64,000 bases of DNA from G963678255 sp963678255 (GCA_963678255.2 CAXXTW010000001.1:1240001-1304000); one strand, 5' to 3'; shown: positions 27,118 to 36,250, counted from the first letter of the stretch. Notes: generated by a model not told the origin, from the sequence alone. A program made the numbers and translations.

Positions 27118-28195
27118 TTTTCAAAAACTCTCTTAATTTTATTTTTTCAGTTTCCCATCTTCTATTTAATATAACTTCGTTTATACCATTTTGTGACATT
27201 TTTTTTTGCTCTTTTTTATCAAAAAGTATTATTTTTATCGAATTTGCTAATTCTACAGATGAATAATTAATACATAACCCTGATCCTGTCTTTTTTACTA
27301 CATCCTTAATAATTGGGAAATTATTAGTTATAACAGGTAATCCAACAGATAAATATTCTAATAATTTTAATGGTAAAGCTTTTGTATAACGATTACTTTT
27401 TGGATTTAATAAACATAATCCAATTTTAGTTTTTTTTAAATAAGTATAAACTTGTTCATGAGGAATACTCTCAATCATGTTTATCATACTTGGTTCTTCA
27501 GATTGTTTTTTCATAAAAAACTCTTTATCCTCTTTATTGATAAAATGACCAATTAAAATTACTTTTATAAAAATATTCTCCTGCTTTAAAATTGATAAAG
27601 CATCGAATAAAATATCTAAACCTCTTGATAATGATAATCCACCCGTATATATTAAATCGTAACATTTCTTAGTTTCATTAGGAATTTCTTCAAATTGATC
27701 AATCACAGGATAATTGGCACATCTAATGATGTTTTTATTAAAAGGAGAAAACATGACTTTTTGATCATCGTTTACAGTAATGACACCATCAACTAATCTG
27801 ATTAAAAAAGTCTCAAAAAAAAAATACAGCTTTCTGCTCAAATTATATGGTAGATAAAATCTTTCCTGAAAAGCTTCAGCATAGTATTCATGGCAATCAT
27901 AATATATCTTTAACTTTAAAAAATATTTTAATAATACTCCCAATAACAAAGTCCACGGCTCTACACAAATAATGGTTTTAATTCTTTCTTTATAAATTAA
28001 ATGAATACTTTTTATAAAAAAAAACTTTGATAAAATATAGTATTTGTAATTGTCATTTTTATGAATGAATATTTGGCTTTTACGTTTTGTTATTAGAACA
28101 ATTTTAAAAAGATCATTTAGAGATTTTGTAATTTTGTAATATAGTCTGACATCATCAGGTTTATGTGCTATTGTGAGTATAGCCAGTTTTTCCAT
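27110..28195 (-). CDS. GT4-type glycosyltransferase
   Basis: The 361-residue single-module GT-B enzyme begins LAILTIAHKPDDVRLYYKI. Its N-terminal half includes YYDCHEYYAEAFQERF, and its C-terminal nucleotide-sugar domain includes YDLIYTGGLSLSRGLDILF and LPLKLLEYLSVGLPVITNNFP. No membrane segment is evident, so it probably acts at the cytoplasmic face on a lipid-linked glycan. It starts 6 nt after the deacetylase-like gene and overlaps the tandem glycosyltransferase gene by 8 nt. Donor and acceptor are unknown. Confidence 0.82.
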   Translation of the reverse strand: MEKLAILTIAHKPDDVRLYYKITKSLNDLFKIVLITKRKSQIFIHKNDNYKYYILSKFFFIKSIHLIYKERIKTIICVEPWTLLLGVLLKYFLKLKIYYDCHEYYAEAFQERFYLPYNLSRKLYFFFETFLIRLVDGVITVNDDQKVMFSPFNKNIIRCANYPVIDQFEEIPNETKKCYDLIYTGGLSLSRGLDILFDALSILKQENIFIKVILIGHFINKEDKEFFMKKQSEEPSMINMIESIPHEQVYTYLKKTKIGLCLLNPKSNRYTKALPLKLLEYLSVGLPVITNNFPIIKDVVKKTGSGLCINYSSVELANSIKIILFDKKEQKKMSQNGINEVILNRRWETEKIKLREFLKNG

Positions 28196-28201
28196 ATTTT
28201 T

Positions 28202-29938
28202 TTATTGTTCTTCTTCGGAATTTCTTGCAATAAAAGGTGTTATGTAGATCTTTGCATGGCTATTTTTTATTATGTTAATAAATCTAATTTTCTTATCATA
28301 AGGTTTAAATTCTGCAGCAACTCCTTCAACTTTAACAATAGAGAATTGACCATGCAAAATTAAAGTAAAATAATCTATTTTGTCAGGGAAATTGACTAAT
28401 ATGAATGACCCAGCTTCAACGATTTCTACATTTTCTCGGTTTTTTAACCAAGAAACAGTTTGTTTTAGCGTTGCTTTGTAAAGAAGTAAGTCCTGAAGTC
28501 TTAAGTGATCTAATAAATAATTATAAAGTTTATTTAAGTAGGGGATATTTGAGTATCCTGTATTTGAAAAATTAAAATGTATGTGTCCTTTATAATATTT
28601 TGTGATTTTTATTATATCTTTGATTTTTGATTTAACAATTTCAAAAGGAATGTGTCTTCCTCGAGTTAAGCATAACATTTCATCTGAAAATTGTATTGGG
28701 ACTTCATAATGAAACACTCCAGGTCTGGATTTTTTTATCCAGATTTTATAAGGTAAACAAATTCCATGAAAAAAACCAATTTCATCAATAAATGACCTAG
28801 AAGAATCATATAAAAAATTCATTTCCTGATGATGTTGATCGCTTTGATCAGGATCAAGGCTATTATGTAAATGTCTAATGCCACACTCATTAATTCTAAG
28901 CGTGTTATGAAAAAGTTGAAAATCATGTTTTTGATTCTCCTGAGTTATTTTTTTATCAGAAGAAAGATAAGATAGTTCTGAACCAAAATGAACAATTTCC
29001 AATAATTCATTTTCTAAATCTTGTTCATGAAGATCATAATCAAAATCAGAGTTTTCGGATTTTTGTCCAAAAAACCATGTTGATCTGAAATTATATTTTT
29101 TTTCAATTTCGTTATAATCTTCAAAATTCCAATATGGTTCTATATTTGTAAAGAGGTATTTAATTATACTGCTGGTTTGAGAAGCTAAACTATTCCATTT
29201 GAAAGTAAAAAGAAATAAAAAATTCTCAAGAAAGGCTTGAAACATTGAAAGAACTGTCCATTTTTGTAGCTTATCCATGCTATGAGAAATGCTCGCACAA
29301 AAAACCTCATTTGATGGCCATAAAGCTTTTTGGGTTAATGGTAATTTTCTTTTTTCATTTAGTTCTAAAATAAATTGCTCAACTAAATAAATATATGTGT
29401 TTATATAGGGGAAATCATGATGGTGAATAAATGCACTAGCTTCATCAGGAATTCTATTCTTTTTGTCTCTGTCAATAATGTGCTTATATTCGTAATCCGA
29501 GAGATGAAAAAAAATATTACCAATAATATCAAATTCAAATTTACCGTAACCAAAGCCTTCTGAAAGAGAAATTGATAGAGGATATTTATAATTAGCAGTT
29601 GTAATTATTGGTAGTTTTACTGTTAGATCAATCTCTTTATGCGTTAATGTGAATTCTTTAATCCTGTCTTTTAAGCTATTCCCTGAAATTATCCCAGGAA
29701 TAAATAATTCTTTTTCAGATATAATAAAAATAACAGGTATTTTCTTTGTCAATCTTTCCAAATAATCTTCATTTGGTAAACTAGGCGCATAATACAAGAG
29801 AATATCCTGATTTGCAGGTATTTCATCCTTACCTAAAAACTTCCAAGTATATCCCAACGTGTTTAGTAAAAATTCAAAACTGTATTTAATCTCTTTAATA
29901 TATTTATCTAAACTATCATCTATGAATACTGATATCAT
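28202..29938 (-). CDS. Polysaccharide deacetylase-like protein (DUF7033-type N-terminus)
   Basis: The protein of about 578 residues has an N-terminal alpha/beta region leading to SEGFGYGKFEFDIIGNIFFHLSDYEY, a pattern I associate with DUF7033 proteins, then a CE4-like part. Candidate catalytic features are CASISHSMDKLQKW (SHSMDKLQ instead of the usual THDVD), RSTWFFGQ, GSELSYLSS and CGIRHLHN. No signal peptide is seen. In such clusters these proteins are thought to modify N-acetylated surface glycans. I chose the ATG at 29938 because GGGGG lies about 8 nt before it; an ATG at 29953 precedes that ribosome site. The usual CE4 aspartate/histidine set is imperfect, so activity is uncertain. Confidence 0.6.
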   Translation of the reverse strand: MISVFIDDSLDKYIKEIKYSFEFLLNTLGYTWKFLGKDEIPANQDILLYYAPSLPNEDYLERLTKKIPVIFIISEKELFIPGIISGNSLKDRIKEFTLTHKEIDLTVKLPIITTANYKYPLSISLSEGFGYGKFEFDIIGNIFFHLSDYEYKHIIDRDKKNRIPDEASAFIHHHDFPYINTYIYLVEQFILELNEKRKLPLTQKALWPSNEVFCASISHSMDKLQKWTVLSMFQAFLENFLFLFTFKWNSLASQTSSIIKYLFTNIEPYWNFEDYNEIEKKYNFRSTWFFGQKSENSDFDYDLHEQDLENELLEIVHFGSELSYLSSDKKITQENQKHDFQLFHNTLRINECGIRHLHNSLDPDQSDQHHQEMNFLYDSSRSFIDEIGFFHGICLPYKIWIKKSRPGVFHYEVPIQFSDEMLCLTRGRHIPFEIVKSKIKDIIKITKYYKGHIHFNFSNTGYSNIPYLNKLYNYLLDHLRLQDLLLYKATLKQTVSWLKNRENVEIVEAGSFILVNFPDKIDYFTLILHGQFSIVKVEGVAAEFKPYDKKIRFINIIKNSHAKIYITPFIARNSEEEQ

Positions 29939-30016
29939 GTGATTAACCCCCATTCATGGAACATGAATTTTCAGTTATATTTTTCTAAAGATATTTTATA
30001 AAAAACGTCTTAAGTG

Positions 30017-30976
30017 TCAAAGATTTTTATGGATTTTATAATATACTTGGAGATCCCCGCCAAAGTCTGCTTTAAACTTTGAAACAGATGGAATGTTCAT
30101 CCCACAAAAATCATATTGACTGTAGTTATTTAGTTGGAATTGTTTTAATATCTTATCATACATAAAACTGTTTAATCCGAATTTATAGGCAATTTGACTT
30201 GTACCTGTATACATTGAGTATACTTTTTTTTCATAATCATCTTTAAGTGAGACTTGAAAAAATTCCACTTTATTTTCTATACTACAAGCAAATATTTCAA
30301 CAAGATTTTCATCTTCCATTTGTTTCATAAAATTATAAAAATAGTCAATTTTATCATTAATATTATATGATTTTCTTTCAAAAGTTGCTAATAATAATCT
30401 TTTAAAATCTGGGTATAAAATATCTGATTTGATAGTAAATTGGATTTTATGAGCTTTTTTGATACCATTGCGTCTGGATAAACTATAATCTTCTTCATTG
30501 CAACCATTTAACAAATCAATAAATAGCGTATAATATGGTGTTACTCTCAAATGATTCCAGGTAAATCCTCTCATATCTGAATGTGAATATTCTAAATTTA
30601 TACTGATTTTATAGTATTTTTTCCCCAAATATTTGGCAATTGCTTCTGTAATCAATAGTTCTCTGTATTTATTATCCTGAATACGTTTTTTGGGATCAAA
30701 AGTAAAGCAGATTTTTCCATAGAAATATAAATATGGATTTATGCAAATATTAAAAACTAAATGTCTTTTATAAAAAAGTGGGAAATATGCTACTAAAGAA
30801 CTATTCTGTTCAATTGTCAAAATATATACTTCTGTTTTAGATAAGTCAGCAATAGTTTTTAAAAGCGTTGGGTTTACCCATATATTTGAGTATCGTTGAT
30901 TTTCCTGAAAAAATTCTTTAAAACTAATTTCATTTAATACAAAATCATCTATTAAAAGTTTATTTAGAAACTTCAT
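30017..30976 (-). CDS. FemAB/GNAT-like acyltransferase of the polysaccharide operon
   Basis: The 319-residue protein has two GNAT-like halves. Landmarks are YSLSRRNGIKKAHKIQFTIK near 163 (the SRRNGIKKA segment corresponds to the conserved arginine/lysine region of Acetyltransf_6 proteins), then DYEKKVYSMYTGTSQIAYKFGLNSFMYDKILKQF and YDFCGMNIPSVSKFKADFGG, matching the late FemAB pattern of D.GG....v..FK..FG. Such proteins transfer acyl or amino-acyl groups in cell-wall and exopolysaccharide pathways. Its start overlaps the end of the sigma-54 activator gene by one base, which ties the signalling and glycan halves of the operon together. Confidence 0.72.
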   Translation of the reverse strand: MKFLNKLLIDDFVLNEISFKEFFQENQRYSNIWVNPTLLKTIADLSKTEVYILTIEQNSSLVAYFPLFYKRHLVFNICINPYLYFYGKICFTFDPKKRIQDNKYRELLITEAIAKYLGKKYYKISINLEYSHSDMRGFTWNHLRVTPYYTLFIDLLNGCNEEDYSLSRRNGIKKAHKIQFTIKSDILYPDFKRLLLATFERKSYNINDKIDYFYNFMKQMEDENLVEIFACSIENKVEFFQVSLKDDYEKKVYSMYTGTSQIAYKFGLNSFMYDKILKQFQLNNYSQYDFCGMNIPSVSKFKADFGGDLQVYYKIHKNL

Positions 30977-32421
30977 TAATAATTAACACCATCTTGTTTT
31001 GTATATATATCCAGTTTGTTTCTCAAAGTTCTTGTTGTTATTCCTAAAATACGAGCAGTATCTGATTTACTATTTGAAGTTTTTTTGAGAGTCTTTATAA
31101 TAATCTCTTTTTCAATATCATCAAAATTTCTTTCAGAAAAATTTATCCATTCTAATTCATTACGTTCTGGAGGGGTGTTTATAGAAGTATTTATATCTGA
31201 TTCAATCTGATTACTATTGATACGACTAAATCTCTTTGCTTGTAATCCCAAAAATAAAAAAGAATCAATGGTTAGGATACTTTGTGTAGTTGTTATACAG
31301 GCTCTTTCAATAGCATTTTGAAGCTCTCGTATGTTTCCTGGCCAATTATGCTCAATCATGTAATCTAATGCCTGAGAATTGATATTTTTTTTATTGATTC
31401 CTAAATCGAAACATACTTTCTTTAAAAAACTTTCTACTAATTGAGGGATGTCTTCTTTTCTTTGTCTTAAAGGAGGGAGATGAATTGGAACAATATTTAA
31501 TCTAAAAAACAAATCTTCCCGAAAATTACCCTTTTGGACTTCATCCACCAAATCTCGATTTGATGTGGCAATAATTCTTGTATCGATTCTGATGGGCATC
31601 TCATTACCGATTCTTAATATTTCTTTCTCTTGAATGACTCTTAGTAATTTCGCTTGTAAATCTAAATTCATTTCACTAATTTCATCTAGTAATAGTGAAC
31701 CTTTATCTGCAATCTCAAACTTTCCTCTAGTTGTTTTTATTGCACCAGTGAAAGCTCCTTTTTCAAAACCAAAAAGTTCTGATTCTATTAAACTTTCTGG
31801 AATTGCAGCGCAATTTATTTTTACAAAGTTGTTTTTGCTTCTGGGGCTTAACATATGGATTGCTTCTGCTATCAATTCTTTTCCTGTTCCACTCTCTCCA
31901 GTTATCAATACAGTTGAATTAGTTGGAGCAACCATTTTTAATAGATCCATAATATCTGATAAAGCTTTGCTTTTCCCTATTATTTTAGCATAATTTATTG
32001 TTTCTTTTATTTTCTTTTGTAATATGTTATTCTCATCAATGAGAGATTGTCTTTCAAAAATATGTTTTATAATCATCTCTAATTCTTCAAGAGAAACAGG
32101 TTTTGTTATATATTCATAGGCTCCATAAGCCATAGCTTGAGCTGCGCTTTCTGGCCCTCCAAATGCAGTTAATAACACAGCGTCTGTTTCTGGACAATTC
32201 TCTGCTACAAATTTCAATACATCCAAACCACTCTTTATTGGCATTTTTAAATCAGTAAAAATTAAATCATAATGATTTAGCTTAAGTTTGGCTATGGCTT
32301 CTTCTCCATTGACTGCTGTGTCTATCTTGCAATTCATAAACTCTTCTGTTGTCTGAAAAAAACTACTGATAAAACCCCTTATAAGGGATTCGTCATCTGC
32401 GATTAATATTTTCTTGTTCAT
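30976..32421 (-). CDS. Sigma-54-dependent response regulator (NtrC family)
   Basis: The 481-residue protein has a receiver domain (about 1-120, phosphoacceptor D57), an AAA+ domain (about 145-385) with Walker A GESGTGKE at 175-182 and the sigma-54 contact loop GAFTGA at 222-227, and a C-terminal Fis-type helix-turn-helix (SKSDTARILGITTRTLRNKL). It should activate sigma-54 promoters when phosphorylated. The PAS kinase gene 12 nt upstream is its likely partner. No clear -24/-12 promoter was recognised in the window, so its targets are unknown. Confidence 0.94.
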   Translation of the reverse strand: MNKKILIADDESLIRGFISSFFQTTEEFMNCKIDTAVNGEEAIAKLKLNHYDLIFTDLKMPIKSGLDVLKFVAENCPETDAVLLTAFGGPESAAQAMAYGAYEYITKPVSLEELEMIIKHIFERQSLIDENNILQKKIKETINYAKIIGKSKALSDIMDLLKMVAPTNSTVLITGESGTGKELIAEAIHMLSPRSKNNFVKINCAAIPESLIESELFGFEKGAFTGAIKTTRGKFEIADKGSLLLDEISEMNLDLQAKLLRVIQEKEILRIGNEMPIRIDTRIIATSNRDLVDEVQKGNFREDLFFRLNIVPIHLPPLRQRKEDIPQLVESFLKKVCFDLGINKKNINSQALDYMIEHNWPGNIRELQNAIERACITTTQSILTIDSFLFLGLQAKRFSRINSNQIESDINTSINTPPERNELEWINFSERNFDDIEKEIIIKTLKKTSNSKSDTARILGITTRTLRNKLDIYTKQDGVNY

Positions 32422-32433
32422 GTTTTTCTCTCT

Positions 32434-33720
32434 TTAATCATAAATCTCAAATAATGGGACTGTGATAACAAACTCTGTACCATTATTTATTTCTGATGTG
32501 ACATGGATATCTCCTTTATGGAGTTGCATTATCTTTTTACAGATAGCTAATCCCAAACCATTACCATCCTGTTTTGTAGTAAAAAAAGGATTAAAAATCT
32601 TACTTAAGTTTTCTTCTGATATTCCTTTTCCATTATCATTGACGACTATCTCAACATTACTGAATAATCTTGCAAGTTCTTTTTTTTCTTCTTCATCTAG
32701 AATATCTGAAATTGGTTCTAATAAATTTAAGCGTATAAATACTCTTATCATTCCTTCATTTTCTATAGAATCCCAAGCGTTTTTTAATAGATTTACTAAT
32801 ACTTGCTGAAATAATTGCATGTCTAGCTTGACTTGTGGATTAGTAGGTTCAGGTAAAAAATTAATATTTACACTCTTCCCATTTTGAGATAGACTCACTT
32901 TAAAAAAGTCAATTATATCTTCTATTAATTGGTTTAAATTGTATGATTGAAGATTTAAATTTTGTGGTCTTGTTAAGGTGAGTAAATTTGAAACAATATT
33001 ATTAAGCCTGTTTACCCCTTCTATAATTGGTTTTACTAATTTTTTTTTGGGATCTTCATTGGGGATCTGGCGATCTAACAATCCTGCGAAACCATTAATT
33101 CCTGCTAAAGGATTTCGAATCTCATGAGCTACATTTGCAGACATTTCTCCTAAAGCTGCTAACGTTTCTATGTGAACAATTCTTTCCTGAAGTTTTTTTA
33201 TTTCAGAAACGTCAGTAAAAGTTTCAACAACTCCCTGGTTTTTGTAATCTATATCTCTTAAAATCGATGTGCTAAACTCAACTTCTTTTTCTTTATTGTC
33301 TTTTGTTTCAATGCTTTTATGACGTTTGTAAGATTCTTTCCCAGTAGATAAAGTATATAATGCTGATTTAGAATCAGCCGATTTTTTGGTGTGAAAATAT
33401 GATTTGTATTGTTTACCTAGGATCTCTTCTTTTTCGTATCCACTAATCATTTCAGCTGCTCGATTAAAATGGGTGACATTGCCTTGACGATCAATGACAA
33501 CAACTGCACTGTTTATGTTGTTTAGAATACTATCCAAAAAATTCTTAATATTCTCGGTTTCTATTATTTTTTTCTCTAATTCTGTATTTTTGCTTTCTAA
33601 TTGTTTTGTTAAGATGTCTATTTTTTCTTGTAATGTTTCATAAGTGTGTTGAAATTTATCAACTATTAGATTAAAATCTTGAAACGCTGAGGCAAGGGTT
33701 TGAATGTCCTGTTCTTGCAT
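32434..33720 (-). CDS. Cytoplasmic PAS-domain sensor histidine kinase
   Basis: The 428-residue protein has an N-terminal coiled coil (about 15-60), a PAS domain (about 63-175; NNINSAVVVIDRQGNVTHFNRAAEMISGY), a HisKA domain with phospho-acceptor H199 (ANVAHEIRNPLAGINGFAG) and an HATPase_c domain with N, G1 and G2 boxes (LVNLLKNAWDSI, VVNDNGKGISEE, GNGLGLAICKKI). No membrane segment is present, so it senses an internal or relayed signal. It lies between a single-domain receiver gene and the sigma-54 activator, an NtrB-NtrC-like pairing. Confidence 0.93.
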   Translation of the reverse strand: MQEQDIQTLASAFQDFNLIVDKFQHTYETLQEKIDILTKQLESKNTELEKKIIETENIKNFLDSILNNINSAVVVIDRQGNVTHFNRAAEMISGYEKEEILGKQYKSYFHTKKSADSKSALYTLSTGKESYKRHKSIETKDNKEKEVEFSTSILRDIDYKNQGVVETFTDVSEIKKLQERIVHIETLAALGEMSANVAHEIRNPLAGINGFAGLLDRQIPNEDPKKKLVKPIIEGVNRLNNIVSNLLTLTRPQNLNLQSYNLNQLIEDIIDFFKVSLSQNGKSVNINFLPEPTNPQVKLDMQLFQQVLVNLLKNAWDSIENEGMIRVFIRLNLLEPISDILDEEEKKELARLFSNVEIVVNDNGKGISEENLSKIFNPFFTTKQDGNGLGLAICKKIMQLHKGDIHVTSEINNGTEFVITVPLFEIYD

Positions 33721-33730
33721 AACTTAAAGA

Positions 33731-34108
33731 CTATTGTTCAGGATTTTCGATTTTAGTGTGTTTATTTATAGTTCTGTTTAATTCATCTAAGCGGAAAGGT
33801 TTAACAATATATTCACTGGCACCGTTTTGAATTGCACTAATTGCTGTATCTAAGCTGGGATATCCTGTCATAATAATTATTGAAAGTTTAGGATGAATAT
33901 TCTTTAACATTTTTGTTAATTCTATACCGCTGGTTTTAGGCATTTTTATATCTATTAATGCAAGATCTGGTGTAATATCTTGAGCAATTTCCATTGCTTG
34001 TTCTGCATCTGAAGCTAAAAAAACTTCAAAACCCTGACGATTTAAATAATCAAATAATACATCTCTTAATAATAATTCATCGTCAACAACTAATATCTTT
34101 TGTTTCAT
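33731..34108 (-). CDS. Single-domain response regulator
   Basis: The 125-residue receiver domain has the acidic pair D9/D10, phosphoacceptor D53 (LALIDIKMPK), a conserved threonine (IIMTGYPS) and lysine (YIVKPFRLDE). There is no output domain. Like other CheY-type proteins it would pass or buffer phosphoryl groups or bind a target. It is the second of three single-domain receivers in this operon. Its start shares one base with the stop of the small CxCG-protein gene upstream. Confidence 0.9.
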   Translation of the reverse strand: MKQKILVVDDELLLRDVLFDYLNRQGFEVFLASDAEQAMEIAQDITPDLALIDIKMPKTSGIELTKMLKNIHPKLSIIIMTGYPSLDTAISAIQNGASEYIVKPFRLDELNRTINKHTKIENPEQ

Positions 34109-34365
34109 TAATAATCCAATTTTATGAGTATTTTTTCACCACAAGTACATTGAACCTCTATAGATAAAACAATCCCTTCCTGGTTTCTATTTAAATGCAA
34201 TACCGGTTCAATAGGTTGATGGGGAGAATGAGATTCTGAACTAATTTTTACAGATGTTTGATCTATCTGTGGTATTTTTATGATGGGTGGCACTTTTGTT
34301 GCCTTAAATGGAGTATCAAACCCCTTATCGTTTTCTATCGAGTAATTGCTGATTATCTTTTTCAT
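34108..34365 (-). CDS. Small protein of unknown function with C-terminal CxCG motif
   Basis: The 85-residue protein has a polar, proline-rich middle (PPIIKIPQID, SHSPHQPIEPV) and a compact C-terminus, GIVLSIEVQCTCGEKILIKLDY. The two cysteines could be half of a metal site in a dimer. I do not recognise a family. It overlaps the genes on both sides (4 nt with the upstream receiver, 1 nt with the downstream one), so it is a real translated part of the operon and likely works with these receivers. Confidence 0.6.
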   Translation of the reverse strand: MKKIISNYSIENDKGFDTPFKATKVPPIIKIPQIDQTSVKISSESHSPHQPIEPVLHLNRNQEGIVLSIEVQCTCGEKILIKLDY

Positions 34366-34727
34366 ATAGTTTTAAATATTTTAAGAATTGTTTGTCTCAG
34401 CGAATTTAGTGAAAACGGTTTTAATAGATATCCATCTGCTTTAATACTCAGACTATCTTCCTGTGTTTTGGAGGGTTGATATCCAGTCATTAATATAACA
34501 GGTAAATCGGGCATATAGGTTTTCAACGATTTTAATAACTTCAACCCGTTCATTTTTGGCATTCTGATATCTGATATCACTAAATCAAATTTAGTTTTGC
34601 TACAAGCAAGAATGGCTTCTTCTCCATTGCTTGCTTCAACAACATTGAAGCCTAAGGTTTGAAGAAATTCTGAAATGATCTCTCTGATATTATCTTCATC
34701 ATCTACGACTAAAATATTTTTTGACAT
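34362..34727 (-). CDS. Single-domain response regulator
   Basis: The 121-residue receiver domain has D9/D10, phosphoacceptor D53 (LVISDIRMPKMNG), ILMTGYQPS and YLLKPFSLN. It has no output domain. It differs clearly from the CheY gene two positions upstream (no DW after the phosphoacceptor) and from the third receiver, so the three are not recent duplicates. It starts 27 nt after the CheZ-like gene and overlaps the small CxCG gene. Confidence 0.9.
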   Translation of the reverse strand: MSKNILVVDDEDNIREIISEFLQTLGFNVVEASNGEEAILACSKTKFDLVISDIRMPKMNGLKLLKSLKTYMPDLPVILMTGYQPSKTQEDSLSIKADGYLLKPFSLNSLRQTILKIFKTI

Positions 34728-34754
34728 ACTTTCAATTCCTTAACTTATTATTCT

Positions 34755-35654
34755 TTATGAGAATAATTTATCAATATCATCCTGGTTTGCGGAGTCATTA
34801 TTTTTACTTTGATTATTGGATGAAAATAAAGCATCTATATCAAAATCTTCATCCTCTACTGTAGGTTTTTTTGTTGCTACAAAATCTTTTAATACCATAT
34901 TTTCACTATCTTTTGGTATATCTATCTGGGTGTTTCCTGTATCAAATAAATCATCAATTAGATTCTGAATTTCGCCCTTGTCTTTAAACATCGCATCAGC
35001 ATTAAAAGATTTTGGATCAATTTCGGGTAATAACATCTCGTGAATCTCATCTGTTGTATCAAACTCTTTTAATAGATTTGAGACATATAAAAGTGTTTTT
35101 TCTGTGTCTGATAATAAAGCATAAGCACCTGATATTTGTTGAGCTGTAATATCTTGAAACTGAAGATAGTCAATTATTGTAAAAGCTGAATCTTGATTCT
35201 GATAAATTTTGGTTTTGATCTCTTCAATGATAGCATTTACTTCTTCTCTTTCCACTATGGTTTTGATCTGATCAAGTTTTTCGATTATTATCAATTGTTC
35301 CGAATCTAATTTTTCTGCAACATCCAGAATCTTGTTTGTTGCTTCTTCTGTTGTTGTCGTGATTTTTTTTAATTGAATCCCAGTCTTTTTTAATAATCCA
35401 TCCACACTTTCTTTTAGCTCTCTTCGACTAGAATGTATTGAGTTGATCACAACCTGAACGAGAGTATAAGTAAGATTTGCTTTTTCTGTTAATCCATTCA
35501 TTTTTGAGACTAATTTATTAAAATGATTTTGAACTAAGGCAATATCAATTGGCTCTGTTTTATCTATTATTGGTCTAATTTCTTCCATTAATTGCTTAAG
35601 ATCATCCACTATATGCTCTATAATGGTAATCACCCCTTGATAACTTCCCTCCAT
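34755..35654 (-). CDS. cheZ: CheZ-like phosphatase with repeated C-terminal IDxLF motifs
   Basis: The 299-residue protein is mostly helical, with a long hairpin region (about 40-195). It contains DYLQFQDITAQQI, in which D168 and Q172 match in spacing the catalytic D143 and Q147 of E. coli CheZ (D-x-x-x-Q). It should dephosphorylate CheY, encoded 9 nt upstream. The disordered tail (about 205-299) carries three copies of a short motif: IDDLFD (233-238), IDALFS (273-278) and IDKLFS (294-299, the very end). They resemble the CheY-binding tip of FliM (SQ.EIDALL) and take the place of the single C-terminal CheY-binding peptide of E. coli CheZ. CheA, CheW and receptors are not in the window. Confidence 0.82.
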   Translation of the reverse strand: MEGSYQGVITIIEHIVDDLKQLMEEIRPIIDKTEPIDIALVQNHFNKLVSKMNGLTEKANLTYTLVQVVINSIHSSRRELKESVDGLLKKTGIQLKKITTTTEEATNKILDVAEKLDSEQLIIIEKLDQIKTIVEREEVNAIIEEIKTKIYQNQDSAFTIIDYLQFQDITAQQISGAYALLSDTEKTLLYVSNLLKEFDTTDEIHEMLLPEIDPKSFNADAMFKDKGEIQNLIDDLFDTGNTQIDIPKDSENMVLKDFVATKKPTVEDEDFDIDALFSSNNQSKNNDSANQDDIDKLFS

Positions 35655-35663
35655 AAAATACTC

Positions 35664-36041
35664 CTATTTCGTCAAAATCGCTTCTATTTTGGCCTTTAAT
35701 ACTTCTGGTGTAAAAGGCTTAACAATATAATTATTAACTCCAGCTTTCATGGCATCTATTATATCATCCTTTACCGAACGAGTCGTTACCATTAGTATGG
35801 GAATTTTGGAAAATTCGCTTGATGATCGTATTTCTTGTACTAATTGTAAACCATCCATTACAGGCATATTCCAATCAGTAACAACAAAATTTACGCCTGG
35901 GCATGTCTTTAATTTGTCCATTGCTTCTTGCCCATGTTCAGCTTCTTCAATTTCATTATAACCTAATCGTTTTAATGTGTTAAATACTATTCGACGCATT
36001 GTGGGTGAATCATCGACAATCAAAAACTTCAAACTCGCCAT
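35664..36041 (-). CDS. cheY: Chemotaxis-type response regulator CheY
   Basis: The 125-residue receiver starts LKFLIVDDSPTMRRIVFNTLKRLGY and has phosphoacceptor D56 followed by W57 (VVTDWNMPVMDG), the same D-W-N-M-P as E. coli CheY. MVTTRSVKDD supplies the threonine and YIVKPFTPE the lysine. This is the most CheY-like of the three receivers here. It leads the minus-strand operon and is followed 9 nt later by the CheZ-like gene. Its target (flagellar motor or another machine) cannot be inferred from the window. Confidence 0.93.
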   Translation of the reverse strand: MASLKFLIVDDSPTMRRIVFNTLKRLGYNEIEEAEHGQEAMDKLKTCPGVNFVVTDWNMPVMDGLQLVQEIRSSSEFSKIPILMVTTRSVKDDIIDAMKAGVNNYIVKPFTPEVLKAKIEAILTK

Positions 36042-36100
36042 ATAGCCTCCAAAATTGATAACTTTCCTATAAACCCATTATTTCATAACTTACTTTCTAA

Positions 36101-36129
36101 CAATTACAATAAAATTGTTATTTTGTCAA
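36101..36129 (-). promoter_or_regulatory. Possible promoter of the cheY-to-propeller operon
   Basis: On the minus strand, TTGACA (36129-36124) is followed after 17 bp by TAATTG (36106-36101). The -35 is perfect, the -10 weak. The site lies about 60 bp before the cheY start in the 209-bp gap after the ttcA-like gene. No hairpin terminator is visible in that gap, so read-through from upstream is possible. Confidence 0.4.
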
Positions 36130-36250
36130 AGACTTTTTTTTAAATTGCGAAATTATTTCTCTTTTTTCTTTTTAACCTCTTTATTACTTCTAATGTTTTT
36201 TATTACTATTTGTTTTCCATAAAATTTATCCTGATTTGATAAAATGGACT

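Noticed and set aside
28202..29938. A confident active CE4 deacetylase
   Set aside because: The usual THDVD and HxxxH motifs are not intact by eye, so only a deacetylase-like call is given.
33731..36041. A complete chemotaxis system
   Set aside because: CheA, CheW, receptors, CheB and CheR are absent from the window; only CheY, a CheZ-like protein and other receivers are present.
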